NCBI RefSeq assembly: GCF_037974355.1
Contig: NZ_CP150235.1
Span: forward strand, 3,720,001 to 3,784,000
Length of the DNA: 64,000 nucleotides
Source: Paenibacillus sp. FSL R5-0517
GTDB lineage: Bacteria > Bacillota > Bacilli > Paenibacillales > Paenibacillaceae
Reading direction: 5' to 3'
Numbering within the stretch: the first letter of the stretch is position 1; every line of letters begins with the position of its first letter. A model generated the notes under the pieces. It searched no databases. It had not been told where the DNA came from and saw nothing but the letters and a program-made list of their open reading frames with translations. A program made the translations under genes and the position numbers. This document shows, piece after piece, positions 1 through 9,215 of the stretch.

Positions 1-1477
1 ACAGCTTGCCGGTGATGATACACGAATCGATTGGGGATACATGGTTCTGGCTGTTCCCCAATCTTCCGATATCCAGACGGCCATTCATTCAGTAACAGGC
101 CGTGAGCAGTATGCACGCACTGGACAATTGCCTATCGAAGATGATCATCCTCAGCCGCGAGCTGTATCGGACAACATGCCGGTTATGGCCGCCGAGATCG
201 ATCTGGGGGCTGTCCGGAACGAACCGATATCCGAATTTCTCATGCTTGCGTATGACGATATCCATGCGATTGAATATTTTCAACAGCCTTTACATGCCTA
301 TTGGAAAAGAGATGGATTAACGTTTCATGAAATGCTATTACTGGCAGCTCAACAATACGAAGAGATTCAGCAGCGCTGTGACAGCTTTAATCTTGAACTC
401 ATGGCAGAGAGTCAGGCCGCAGGCGGTGAGAAATACCGGGATATGGTGGCGCTAACCTACAGACAGGCGATTGCAGCGCATAAGCTGGTTGCCGATGAGG
501 AGGGGAATGTTTTATTTTTCTCCAAAGAGAATTTCAGCAACGGATGTATCGCTACGGTGGATGTCAGTTACCCTTCGATCCCATTGTTCCTGAGATACAA
601 CCCTGAACTGATCAAGGGCATGATGCGTCCAATTTACAAGTATGCGATGAGCCCGGATTGGACGTTTGATTTTGCTCCTCATGATGTAGGAACCTACCCT
701 AGGGCCAACGGTCAGGTGTATGGAGAGAATAAGCTGGAATACCAGATGCCGATTGAGGAATGCGGCAATATGCTGCTGATGGCTGCGGCGGTCAGCAAAT
801 ATGAGGGAGATATCGAATTTGCTCGGCAGCATTGGGAACCTCTTACGCGATGGGCAGATTATTTGCTGCATAATGGACTCGATCCTGTAAACCAGCTGTG
901 TACGGATGACTTCGCCGGGCATCTGGCGCACAATACCAATTTATCGATCAAGGCCATATTGGGTATTGCTGCTTATTCCTACCTGTGTGAAAAGCTCGGT
1001 TTGCAGGAAGGGGCGAAGTACCTGAAGGAAGCTCGGAACATGGCTCAGGAGTGGGTGTCCATGGCAGATGCCGGGGACCATTATAAGCTGACGTTCGACA
1101 GTCCAACCGAGTCATGGAGCATGAAGTACAATCTGGTGTGGGATCATCTGCTAGACCTGCACCTGTTCCCGAAAGAGATCGCCGCCAAAGAACTTGAATA
1201 TTACATGCACAAACAAAACCGCTATGGCCTGCCGCTGGATAGTCGTGAAACGTATACCAAATCCGATTGGCTGGTATGGTGTGCCTCCATGAGTGCAACG
1301 AAAGCGCAGTTTGAGTCTTTCATTTCACCGCTGTGGGATTTCATGAATGAAACTTCGTCTCGTGTTCCCGTAACGGATTGGTATGACACGATCACCGCTA
1401 AGCAGATGAATTTTCAGAATCGCTCTGTGGTCGGCGGCTTCTTTATCCAATTACTCATGCAACAGTCTACAGACTAA
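1..1477 (+). CDS. DUF4965/glutaminase A-like glycan-associated protein, 5' truncated by window edge
   Basis: The frame is open from base 2, and the codons before the first ATG (base 41) read ...RIDWGYMVLAVP, which fits the DUF5127/DUF4965 junction. The true start therefore lies outside the window. The visible part of about 490 residues has the alpha/alpha-toroid typical of DUF4965/DUF1793 proteins: DVGTYPRANGQ, the NMLLMAAAVSKYEGD helix, and SWSMKYNLVWDHLL followed by YTKSDWLVW. Fungal relatives are called glutaminase A; in Paenibacillus such genes usually sit among glycoside hydrolases, and here a GH106-like gene follows after 24 bp. I infer a role in glycan or glycoconjugate breakdown; the substrate is unknown. 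Family confidence is good, enzymatic activity uncertain. Confidence 0.8.
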   Translation, partial: QLAGDDTRIDWGYMVLAVPQSSDIQTAIHSVTGREQYARTGQLPIEDDHPQPRAVSDNMPVMAAEIDLGAVRNEPISEFLMLAYDDIHAIEYFQQPLHAYWKRDGLTFHEMLLLAAQQYEEIQQRCDSFNLELMAESQAAGGEKYRDMVALTYRQAIAAHKLVADEEGNVLFFSKENFSNGCIATVDVSYPSIPLFLRYNPELIKGMMRPIYKYAMSPDWTFDFAPHDVGTYPRANGQVYGENKLEYQMPIEECGNMLLMAAAVSKYEGDIEFARQHWEPLTRWADYLLHNGLDPVNQLCTDDFAGHLAHNTNLSIKAILGIAAYSYLCEKLGLQEGAKYLKEARNMAQEWVSMADAGDHYKLTFDSPTESWSMKYNLVWDHLLDLHLFPKEIAAKELEYYMHKQNRYGLPLDSRETYTKSDWLVWCASMSATKAQFESFISPLWDFMNETSSRVPVTDWYDTITAKQMNFQNRSVVGGFFIQLLMQQSTD

Positions 1478-1501
1478 TGGGTGTGAAGGCAGGTGGTGAA
1501 T

Positions 1502-4500
1502 ATGAAGGCAGGCGCAGAGGAAGTCTGTGATCATTTACAGCAGCTCAAGCAGCAATTTGCGAATCCGGATGCAACGTATCGTCCGCAGCCTTTCTGGTTT
1601 CTGAATCATGCGCTGGAGAAGACCGAACTGGAGAGTCAGATTCAATCCATGTATGAAGCGGGTGTCGGCGGTGTGGTTCTGCATGCCCGGCACGGAATGC
1701 TAATCCCATATCTCTCGCCGGAATTTATGGAGGTGCTGGAGTTTTGCACAGCAGAATGCAAGAAACGGAATATGGTCGTCTGGCTGTACGATGAGGAGAA
1801 TTGGCCGAGCGGAACCTTGGGCGGCAGACTGACACGGGAACAACCGGAATATCGCATGCGTTATTTGAGAATAGAGGAAAAGCGATATGTGCGAGATGTG
1901 CCGCAGGAAAGCTTGAAGCTGGATTTTGCCTCCCATGATCACAATGAGCTGATCGCCATCCTGGCCTATCGCGCGGTTAACCGCGATGGAGAGTGGTTGC
2001 TTCATGATGAACCGGAAAATATCACGCATTATTGGGGAGAGGAGTGGAGTCCGGGTCACGCCCATGAGTCTTATATTGTTCTCGCTTGCTGGTCCTGTGA
2101 GATTGCCGAGGGAATCACCTTCGCTAAAGGGTATTACCTGGATACATTGAATCCGGAAGCGGTTCAGTCTTTCATTCGGATGTCTTATGAACCGTTTCTC
2201 GCATTAAAGCCCTATTACGGATCAACCATTCAAGGGGTGTTTACTGACGAGCCGGGTCTTATGATTCACGATGGCTTCTTCGGGGTGGAGGCCATCCGAA
2301 CCGCCGTTCATGATGTGGATGCTACGTTGCCCGGCCTCGTCTTCGCTTGGACCGAGGGAATGGCTGAACGATATCAGCAAGAGAATGGTTATGATCTAAT
2401 CCCGCGGTTGGGGGCATTGTTGTATCCCATGGCAGACGGCAGCCGATCCGCAAGACAGGGATATTATGATACGATCACCCGCTGGTACGTGGATGGATAT
2501 CATGCAGCGATTCGTACATGGTGTGAACAATCCGGTCTGCTCTATATCGGTCATACGCTGGAGGAGCCTGTCTGGGGGCAGGCTCGATCTCAGGGCAATC
2601 AGACCCGGGTATTGCAGCAATTCCACTATGCAGGCGTGGATTATCTCACTCCCGGCATCGGGTCAAAGGCAAATCCGCATCGCATTGTGTCCGTCAAGAC
2701 GGCTGCTTCTGTCGCGCAGCTGAACAGGAAGGAGCGGGTGATCTGTGAAGCCTTTGGTGCAAGTGGTCATGGTTATTCCATGCGCCAGCGGCGACTTGAT
2801 GCCAATTTTATGGCCTTTTTGGGAGTTAATCTGTTTATTCCGCATGCATTCTATTATTCGTTTGCCGGGTATCGGAAGACCGACTTTCCGCCGACTGAAT
2901 TCAAACATGCACCCCATTGGCTGCATTATCGTGCTTTTGCCGATTATATAGGGCGATTGAGTCTGCTTGGAGCAAAAGGAAAACGAATGCCAGAAGTTCT
3001 GCTGTTATCGCCTATCCATACGGTATATGAAACCATGTTCACATCAGGCGAAGCGGATATGCATCCTGCATCAGATGTGCTGTTCTCGCTTTTGTCAGAT
3101 CGCTTGCTGCGATCATCTATCGACTACGACTATGTGGATGAATGCCAGCTTCGCGAAGCGCTCCTTGTTGAAGGAGAGGGTTTGCAATTTGATGGCCATG
3201 GATATTCGATCCTCGTTATGCCGGAAATAGAGGTGCTGTCAAGGGACATCGCAACTAGGCTTGTATCCTTTGTTAAGCAGGGCGGAACGTTAATTGCAAT
3301 AGGTACAATTCCGCAGCATAGTGAATCTTTGCGGCATGATCCGGTGTTGATGAAGGATATCCAGCAGCTGTTTGGTTCCGATCCGCCGCACGGAAAATTA
3401 CGTGCTATTGGCAAGGGGCACAGCCTCTTTTATTCCATGGATGACGCTGTTCATCAAGGCGGTCAGAGTCAGCGTCTGGATCAACTCGAAGCGTTTTGTA
3501 TTCAATTAGGGGAGTTGATTAGAGAACCACCGGTAATACGATGGGATTGGCTTGAAGGTCAGTCTGACGATTTGATTAGTGTCGAACGCAGAATTGGAAA
3601 TCTGGTGTATGTATGGCTGATGAATTGGTCGGAGCACTCCGTGACCATAAAGCTCATTTGCGATGAAAAGAAAGGTGGCTTGCAAGAGTGGGAGTTGGAG
3701 AACGGAAGCGTATGCAGCATTGACGCTGAATCGTTCCTTTCATTCGTACCCGGAGAGCTGCGTGTGCTGTCGGTAAGTTCTCAAGAGAGCTCCTCTATTC
3801 CGCAAGAACGTACGGATCATGCGGAGTATACAGAGCAAGCGTGCCTGGGAGATAAATCTTTTTCCATGAATGTGGTAGAGGTCAATCTGGATGAGCAGTG
3901 GGAGTTCAGGACCGCAGGACCCAACGTTCTTCTGCTAGATCAATGGCATGTCACATTGAATGACCGACACTCCAGGATGAACGCGACCATGCCCGGGCAA
4001 GTAAATACGTATCGCACGACGTTTGGCATGACGCCAAAATTGATTGAACGGCTTCAATCCCGGTGTGGTTCGGATCGTTCCGGTAAGGCGGGAGAAGAAT
4101 CATGGGGCAGGATGGAATTGCTTCTGGATGATGTAGATCAGAACATTCCATCCCATATCGGATTTTTGCAGCGTAGGCGTAATCTGGAAATATTCGTCAA
4201 TGGGGTACGTCAGGAAGCGTTAAGACGCTCTTCGTGGCAGGCTGGTGATGTTGACAGTGTAGATATCACTCCACATTTGTTGGCTGGCGAGAATGAGCTG
4301 GAAATTCTGACGGTTTCGTTATTGGAGCCGATGCCTGCTATTTCATTCCCAGCCTTTCTGATTGGTCCGTTCGCGATAGAAAACGATACAACGTTAAATA
4401 CCGATGTGGAACAATGGGGTCGATGTTGGAATACTGCTGGCTATCCTTATTATTCAGGTACGGGTGTCTACTCGCAGCAGGTGGATCTGTCTAACGTAAA

Positions 4501-4783
4501 CTTAGCTGCAAATGAGGAGCTATGGCTGGTGGCCGAAGATATAAGGGAGACAGCCAGCCTATATGTGAATGATATTGAAGCAGGTACTCGTTTATGGCCG
4601 CCTTACCAATGGAACATTACGCCATATATTCAAGAAGGATTGAATGAAATAAACTTACATGCCGCAAATACACTAGAGAATTTGTATGGAAAGTCAGCGC
4701 TGACATCAGGAATTAATGGACAGGTGAGGTTGATCCGACGAACGCGAAGAACATCACAGACGCAACATCACAACAAATCATAA
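1502..4783 (+). CDS. Large GH106-like glycoside hydrolase (alpha-L-rhamnosidase-type)
   Basis: A protein of about 1093 residues. The start chosen is ATG 1502, with AGGTGG five bases upstream; GTG 1493 or 1496 are alternatives. The N-terminal part has the RPQPFWFLNHAL entry motif, then GGVVLHARHGM and WLYDEENWPSG, typical of the large 'glycosyl hydrolase' group near GH106. GVFTDEPG near residue 250 and GHTLEEP near 345 are barrel motifs carrying acidic residues. From about residue 800 there are jelly-roll, galactose-binding-like segments (INVNG/VNDIEAGTRLWPPYQW). No signal peptide is visible, so a cytoplasmic enzyme acting on imported oligosaccharides is likely. It follows the DUF4965 gene by 24 bp, so the two are probably cotranscribed. 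Rhamnosidase activity is inferred from family resemblance only. Confidence 0.75.
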   Translation: MKAGAEEVCDHLQQLKQQFANPDATYRPQPFWFLNHALEKTELESQIQSMYEAGVGGVVLHARHGMLIPYLSPEFMEVLEFCTAECKKRNMVVWLYDEENWPSGTLGGRLTREQPEYRMRYLRIEEKRYVRDVPQESLKLDFASHDHNELIAILAYRAVNRDGEWLLHDEPENITHYWGEEWSPGHAHESYIVLACWSCEIAEGITFAKGYYLDTLNPEAVQSFIRMSYEPFLALKPYYGSTIQGVFTDEPGLMIHDGFFGVEAIRTAVHDVDATLPGLVFAWTEGMAERYQQENGYDLIPRLGALLYPMADGSRSARQGYYDTITRWYVDGYHAAIRTWCEQSGLLYIGHTLEEPVWGQARSQGNQTRVLQQFHYAGVDYLTPGIGSKANPHRIVSVKTAASVAQLNRKERVICEAFGASGHGYSMRQRRLDANFMAFLGVNLFIPHAFYYSFAGYRKTDFPPTEFKHAPHWLHYRAFADYIGRLSLLGAKGKRMPEVLLLSPIHTVYETMFTSGEADMHPASDVLFSLLSDRLLRSSIDYDYVDECQLREALLVEGEGLQFDGHGYSILVMPEIEVLSRDIATRLVSFVKQGGTLIAIGTIPQHSESLRHDPVLMKDIQQLFGSDPPHGKLRAIGKGHSLFYSMDDAVHQGGQSQRLDQLEAFCIQLGELIREPPVIRWDWLEGQSDDLISVERRIGNLVYVWLMNWSEHSVTIKLICDEKKGGLQEWELENGSVCSIDAESFLSFVPGELRVLSVSSQESSSIPQERTDHAEYTEQACLGDKSFSMNVVEVNLDEQWEFRTAGPNVLLLDQWHVTLNDRHSRMNATMPGQVNTYRTTFGMTPKLIERLQSRCGSDRSGKAGEESWGRMELLLDDVDQNIPSHIGFLQRRRNLEIFVNGVRQEALRRSSWQAGDVDSVDITPHLLAGENELEILTVSLLEPMPAISFPAFLIGPFAIENDTTLNTDVEQWGRCWNTAGYPYYSGTGVYSQQVDLSNVNLAANEELWLVAEDIRETASLYVNDIEAGTRLWPPYQWNITPYIQEGLNEINLHAANTLENLYGKSALTSGINGQVRLIRRTRRTSQTQHHNKS

Positions 4784-4801
4784 AAAACATTAAAAATGCG
4801 T

Positions 4802-5039
4802 GTTCAAAAAGTTAGTTTTTCAGCACCGAAGCTTATGCTTCCGAAGTGCGTTTTTTCAAAACGCTGGAGTTGGATGAAGCTAGGGACGGAGTAGCGGAGC
4901 TACACGTTTTTGGAGAAAACGGCTTCGGAAGCATGTGCTTGAGAACCTACGTGAGCAACGGAAGGCCCGGCTGAATTCAAGATTCGATGTCGAATCCGCT
5001 TCTCGAGTTACCTCGTGATCAAAATTTGGCTTTTTGAAC
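4802..5039. repeat. 238-bp dispersed repeat with 10-bp terminal inverted repeats
   Basis: The element opens with GTTCAAAAAG (4802-4811) and closes with the exact reverse complement CTTTTTGAAC (5030-5039). Internally it has further complementary blocks, such as CGAAGCTTATGCTTCCG and GGCTTCGGAAGC, so the transcript would fold extensively. It encodes no protein. Its right end lies 27 bp upstream of the next gene's start and adds a false in-frame extension to it. The layout resembles a MITE or other non-autonomous repeat; from memory, similar sequences are scattered through Paenibacillus genomes, which I cannot verify here. Confidence 0.65.
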
Positions 5040-5065
5040 AACCTCTAAAAGGAGATATGAACTTT

Positions 5066-7102
5066 ATGATTCGTAAATTAACTATTTTGTGTGTTGCCCT
5101 GGTCTGTACAACCGTGTTATCGGCTAGTGCATTTGCTGCCACAGATGAGTTGAAGCATACCAACTCTTTGAAGTGGCCTCAAAATCAAGCGCTTCCAACT
5201 TTCAATAAAGTAGAACGTTTGGATGTGGCGAATGTATATGAGGAATCTGGCGATATCAAATTGCTTTTGACGACGCTTGAAGGGGTAATCAATCGAGAAA
5301 AGCCGCGAATCTACATTCAACAGAATAAAGTAGACCCTTGGCTGCAGGACTTAAACGTCCCTTATAAGCAGCATGACAACGTAATGGATGTTTTCAATAA
5401 ATATGCGAAAGAGATCAAAGGCATTATCGTATATGATCCGCAGCTGCCGGACTCCATTAACGTGGCCACGACACTAGCCGGGCTCAAAAATGCTGTTGTT
5501 GCCAGTCCTGAATTGGCTCAACAATTGACTGCTGCACCGTATCACCTTTCGGTAATCGAAGACTTGCAGGGCAAGTTCAAGAATCGTATGGATGCATACA
5601 ACTGGCAGTATGAGCATCTCTGGAGCCAGTCCACTCAACGAATGTTGGTCGGATTGAGTCCAAACACCTCCATCCCGATTCCGTCCGGAAATTTTGATTC
5701 ATTCCAAACGGTTGGAGTGGAGAAGGAACAGATTCGTGATGCAAGTAACAGGAAGACCTATGACTATGACTTGTCATCCTATTTGGGAAAAGAAGCGGTC
5801 TACCTCCGCTTTAATGATGCCTTTCCTCAGGATGGCTGGGGACCTGCCGTTCATCAAGTGACGGTGAAAGCAGATGGACAGATTATTGCGGATTTCAAAA
5901 CGGGTTCTACTGAGGAAGAAGCGTTTCTCTATGACCGACATAACTCCAAATTTTTGCCTGGAAGCGATCACCGCTTCGCAGATAATGGAAACTACTTTGT
6001 ATACGAATTTAAGCCTACAGCGGACACAAAGCAACTAACTGTATCGATCGAGATGTGGAACCAATACAAGGTATCTGCGAGCAATGTTCAACCACTCTCG
6101 TCTGAAGAAAAGGAACCTTATGGCTATCTCCGCGATTATGCTGTAGCGAACAAAGCCATGGTGTTCTGGTTGTCTACCAGTGTGCCAGAGGAAAAAGCGC
6201 TATTTGAGAAGATTCTGTCTGATGTAAAGCCAGGGACACCTTATCTGGGTTGGTTCGATAATGATTTTGAAGGCGAAGTTGCTGGCATAGAACTCACATC
6301 TCGTCATGGTGTCTATGTTGTTCCTTCCGACTGGTTCCATAACATGACCGTATTTTCAGGAACAAACGTAAAACAACAGCCTGCTCCCAAACCGATAAAA
6401 TCCAAGCTGGAGAACAAAATCTATGTAACCTATACCTTTGGCGAAGGTGACAACCTGCAATACGATCAGAATCATATGCGCAACCTGTGGGCTGATCCCG
6501 CTCGGGGTAAAGTGCCTATCAACTGGACTTCCAGTCCGTTGCTCTACGATGCAGCGCCTGCCATTCTAAACTATTACCGTTCAACCGCGACGCCAAATGA
6601 TCAGCTTGTTGCAGGCCCATCCGGAGTGGGTTATTTCAATCCAAATGTCTGGCCAACAGACACATTCCCGGCGTATCTGAAACAAACCTTCTCATATCTG
6701 AAGAAAACTAACATGTCGTACCCTTTTGTACTCAATCGTGAACTTGGAAAAGACGTTCCGCTGAGTGATTCGATTGCAGCTGCGTATGAGAAGAACTATA
6801 AACTTCCAGGCCTGTTCCTCGCAGGCGAGGACAAAGCCAATGTTCAGATCATGAATGGCAGCCTTCCGGTTTCCATTCTGCGAGGCATCTCAACGGTGCA
6901 GGATGGTAAAGATATTTTGAATCGTACCAAGACCGAATGGGATGGCAAATCTCCAACGTTTATTTCGGTTGGGATTAATGCATGGAGCATGACCCCATCG
7001 GATGTGCTGGCGATTACGGATTCTCTTGGAGCCGAGTTCCAGGTCGTTAAGGCGGACGAATATTTCTCACTGATCCGAAAAGCGTACGGCTTGTCCAAGT
7101 AG
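5066..7102 (+). CDS. Secreted GxGYxYP-family putative glycoside hydrolase
   Basis: I place the start at ATG 5066, with AAAAGGAG at 5047-5054; ATG 5057 is too close to that site, and the frame upstream (from 5015) is contributed by the adjacent repeat. The first 27 residues form a signal peptide (MIRKLTILCVALVC..., cleavage after ASAFA). The mature protein has the GxGYxYP N-terminal domain (TLEGVINREKPRIYI, then DPQLPDSINVATTLAGL) and the C-terminal domain carrying the family motif as GPSGVGYFNP near residue 535. Length (678 aa) fits the family. Members occur in polysaccharide-use loci, but their substrate is not established. A strong stem-loop follows at 7206-7243. It probably works with the two upstream hydrolases. 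Confidence 0.8.
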   Translation: MIRKLTILCVALVCTTVLSASAFAATDELKHTNSLKWPQNQALPTFNKVERLDVANVYEESGDIKLLLTTLEGVINREKPRIYIQQNKVDPWLQDLNVPYKQHDNVMDVFNKYAKEIKGIIVYDPQLPDSINVATTLAGLKNAVVASPELAQQLTAAPYHLSVIEDLQGKFKNRMDAYNWQYEHLWSQSTQRMLVGLSPNTSIPIPSGNFDSFQTVGVEKEQIRDASNRKTYDYDLSSYLGKEAVYLRFNDAFPQDGWGPAVHQVTVKADGQIIADFKTGSTEEEAFLYDRHNSKFLPGSDHRFADNGNYFVYEFKPTADTKQLTVSIEMWNQYKVSASNVQPLSSEEKEPYGYLRDYAVANKAMVFWLSTSVPEEKALFEKILSDVKPGTPYLGWFDNDFEGEVAGIELTSRHGVYVVPSDWFHNMTVFSGTNVKQQPAPKPIKSKLENKIYVTYTFGEGDNLQYDQNHMRNLWADPARGKVPINWTSSPLLYDAAPAILNYYRSTATPNDQLVAGPSGVGYFNPNVWPTDTFPAYLKQTFSYLKKTNMSYPFVLNRELGKDVPLSDSIAAAYEKNYKLPGLFLAGEDKANVQIMNGSLPVSILRGISTVQDGKDILNRTKTEWDGKSPTFISVGINAWSMTPSDVLAITDSLGAEFQVVKADEYFSLIRKAYGLSK

Positions 7103-7205
7103 GATGACAAAGTGAGCTTAAGGAGCTTTGATCCGTCTTCAAAGCAATCGGAAGCTCGAATCTGGCAAAGCGATCTATAGATATTCAAATATCATTCGGC
7201 CAATA

Positions 7206-7243
7206 AAAGACCTGCCGGATCCTTGCGGATCAGGCGGGTCTTT
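7206..7243 (+). terminator. Stem-loop terminator after GxGYxYP gene
   Basis: AAAGACCTGCCGGATCC pairs with GGATCAGGCGGGTCTTT across a TTGC loop (one mismatch, one G-U). There is only a short T-rich tail. It lies 104 bp after the GxGYxYP stop codon. Confidence 0.7.
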
Positions 7244-7355
7244 AGCTTGTGAATACGTTTATTATGGTAGAATTAATGAATGGATTATGTCCAAGGACAA
7301 TGTACAATGACACATCAAAACTACGCCCATGGGATTACAGGAAGGAAAGAATCAG

Positions 7356-8087
7356 ATGTATCTAAAAGCATTTGACTTAGACTTACCATATATTGCGAAT
7401 GATGAAAGCATTGAATCTATAATGAAAACACAAATATGTGAGTACAACGAGGCAACAAAATTAGATTATGAATTGAATTGGAAATGGAAAAGACGTTCAT
7501 TTAGATTGGAAACTCGCTGTATTACAGCAATGTTTGAACGTTTATTCGGGAAATACAAAACGAAAGATTGTTGGAAAGTCCTAATAGAATGTGTAGAAAA
7601 TATTTCGGACGAAAGAATTGTTAATGATTCAGGTGTTTGTTCGGCGCCAATCCAATTTAATTTGAATGACTTTCGTGCAAAACATGAGTTGGAGAAAAAA
7701 AAGGTTACGCTTCGACTACTCATGGACGGGATCGAGAAACTTGCTCTACGTAATGGTTGGAATATTGATCTATTTAGAGAAATAGCATTACAGATAGAAG
7801 AGTTAGGTTATGTAAATGAATGGACTTGGAAAAAAACAGTAAGGAGTTCTAATATGAAGTACACTGCTAAAGTTATATGCCATCATAATGTAGAAAGCAT
7901 GGATATATTCATATCTATTCTACAACGAGATGGTAAGCAAGTGCTTTTAAAAAAGGTCATATCAGAACAACCAGATGAATTTGCTTATACTAAGCATTTA
8001 GGCGAACTTAAATGGGAATCTGATTTTGAAGTTGCTTTAATCAATAAAAAGGCAAATGAAAAGTATTTGGTAGCCATAGAACACTAA
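7356..8087 (+). CDS. Unrecognised protein, possibly an immunity protein of a toxin locus
   Basis: I choose ATG 7356, preceded by AGGAAGGA at nine bases; an in-frame ATG at 7329 lacks a ribosome site. The product is about 243 residues, rich in lysine, glutamate and isoleucine, with no signal peptide or membrane segment. I recognise no domain. Aromatic pairs (YELNWKWKRR, GELKWESDFEVAL) suggest a mixed alpha/beta cytosolic protein. Base composition is more A+T-rich than the hydrolase genes upstream. It is followed within 50 bp by the C-terminal stub of a polymorphic toxin and then an Imm53 gene, so an immunity role is plausible by position only. Confidence 0.5.
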   Translation: MYLKAFDLDLPYIANDESIESIMKTQICEYNEATKLDYELNWKWKRRSFRLETRCITAMFERLFGKYKTKDCWKVLIECVENISDERIVNDSGVCSAPIQFNLNDFRAKHELEKKKVTLRLLMDGIEKLALRNGWNIDLFREIALQIEELGYVNEWTWKKTVRSSNMKYTAKVICHHNVESMDIFISILQRDGKQVLLKKVISEQPDEFAYTKHLGELKWESDFEVALINKKANEKYLVAIEH

Positions 8088-8134
8088 TTATATTGTCGTT
8101 AGAAATAAATTGTATAAGGACAATATGCTCACTT

Positions 8135-8257
8135 GATGGAAAAGGACATATCAACAATTTAACAAAGCAAAATGTACCAACACCTCATGTTAAAAATAAA
8201 TCAATACCTGGGGGAGTTAGTCTATAAAGAAAAGATGAAATTCCGCAGAAGAGGTAG
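8135..8257 (+). pseudogene. C-terminal stub of a polymorphic toxin
   Basis: In one frame the sequence reads DGKGHINNLTKQ, then NVPTPHVKNKSIPGG, an in-frame TAA at 8225-8227, then RKDEIPQKR and TAG at 8255-8257. The pattern 'G-H-x-NNLxxQNVPTPHV ... PGGVR ... DEIP' is the usual extreme C-terminus of a group of Firmicute polymorphic toxins. No start codon or upstream toxin body is present. The fragment ends three bases before the Imm53 start, the normal toxin-then-immunity order. It is a relic left after loss of the toxin gene. Confidence 0.6.
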
Positions 8258-8259
8258 AG

Positions 8260-8562
8260 ATGATGAACACATTAAAATGGCTTCAAAACTGGTATCTTGA
8301 AAACTGTAATGGTGATTGGGAGCATTCATACGGTGTTAAAATTGATACTGTGGATAATCCCGGTTGGTCTGTCAAAATCGATTTAATAGGTACTTTTTTA
8401 GAGGATGTTCCTTTTGATATGATCGAAGAAGAGAGAAATGAAGAAGATTGGTTCTACTGTATCGTGAGTGATAGAGTCTTTCACGGTGCAGGAGGAGCAA
8501 CAAATTTGGAAGAAGTACTAGACTGCTTTAAAAATTGGGTTTCGAGTTTAGAGATAAGTTAA
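8260..8562 (+). CDS. Immunity protein 53 (Imm53) family protein
   Basis: A 100-residue protein (99 from the second ATG at 8263). The family pattern is clear: LKWLQNWYLENCNGDWEH, YGVKIDTVDNPGWSVKIDL, DWFYC near residue 66 and a C-terminal LEEVLDCFKNWV. Imm53 proteins neutralise the toxic C-terminal domains of contact-dependent or secreted polymorphic toxins in the producer cell. The cognate toxin survives only as the stub directly upstream, so this is an orphan immunity gene. It may still protect against toxins from neighbouring strains. AGAGG upstream serves as ribosome site. Confidence in the family is high. Confidence 0.8.
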   Translation: MMNTLKWLQNWYLENCNGDWEHSYGVKIDTVDNPGWSVKIDLIGTFLEDVPFDMIEEERNEEDWFYCIVSDRVFHGAGGATNLEEVLDCFKNWVSSLEIS

Positions 8563-8665
8563 TTTTTACACCTATGCGATGAATCGACAGTTTGTTATTC
8601 GATATCACAATTTAAGGGAAACAAATCGTTGGATATTTCTTTGAAGGTAGTACGGCTCATAAACT

Positions 8666-8860
8666 AATCGATTTTTTTACATTGAGAATAACGATAAAGA
8701 AGGGATTTCGCGTAAAAGTTTTTTTCAAGTCATACTTTTATTTAGAAATCAGCACGAAAGGGATCAGTTTATTGTTCATGTGCAGCGGAATGAAAGTGAC
8801 TTTAAAGATAAGCTTTGCTCTCTAAGCGAAGATTATTCAGCGCTTGGAACACATTGTTGA
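8666..8860 (+). other. Unidentified short open frame, possible gene relic
   Basis: The frame is open with codon use like a real gene (QVILLFRNQHERDQFIVHV, then SEDYSALGTHC before the stop at 8858) but has no plausible start or ribosome site. A frame switch would continue it into EHIVEHMKTPKSS. I do not recognise the family. The rest of the 8563-9000 interval holds only an inverted repeat, GTGTTAAC at 8948-8955 with GTTAACAC at 8967-8974. Confidence 0.25.
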
Positions 8861-9019
8861 GCATATGAAAACACCAAAAAGTAGCTAATCAACTATTACT
8901 ATCTATTTTTTATCATATCTCCGAAATTGGTAATTAAGAAAAAGTATGTGTTAACTTTTCCCATCAGTTAACACTTATTTTATGTTCACATTGTCATGGA
9001 CAACTGAAGAATAAGTAAG

Positions 9020-9045
9020 GAGCCGTGCTGTAACACGACTCCAGT
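9020..9045 (-). terminator. Stem-loop downstream of holin-like toxin relic
   Basis: GGAGCCGTG and CACGACTCC (plus-strand reading) form a nine-pair stem. On the minus strand it lies about 60 bp beyond the toxin stop codon. That is where holin-like/TxpA-type type I toxin messages end and overlap their antisense RNA. Confidence 0.5.
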
Positions 9046-9100
9046 GTACATTAACTACATTAAGAGCAGTCGGCCGCTAGGTGGTCGTCGGAATAGACTG

Positions 9101-9196
9101 TTAGCTTAGGGTGGACGGTCTATTTCTTTTCATGTAAGCAAGAAGCACCAAAATTAAAATACCGAAAAGGAACAGTAATGAAAGTGTGTCTTTGCC
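9101..9196 (-). pseudogene. Decayed holin-like small hydrophobic toxin (type I toxin-antitoxin)
   Basis: The minus strand reads GKDTLSLLFLFGILILVLL then AYMKRNRPSTLS and TAA at 9101-9103. This is the pattern of 'putative holin-like toxin' peptides: a short polar start, one membrane helix and a basic tail. The position expected to hold Met-Glu is instead TGA (9197-9199), in a sequence resembling a start codon changed by a one-base shift (ATTGAGGC), and no ribosome site is visible. The body is intact but translation start is lost. The downstream stem-loop and spacer also match type I toxin loci. Confidence 0.55.
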
Positions 9197-9215
9197 TCAA
9201 TGCTTGGATTTATGG

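Noticed and set aside
5015..5065. Longer start of the GxGYxYP protein at 5015
   Set aside because: These codons are the end of the 238-bp repeat; the ribosome site and signal peptide support ATG 5066.
7128..7310. 60-codon frame after the GxGYxYP gene
   Set aside because: It runs through the terminator hairpin at 7206-7243 and has no ribosome site.
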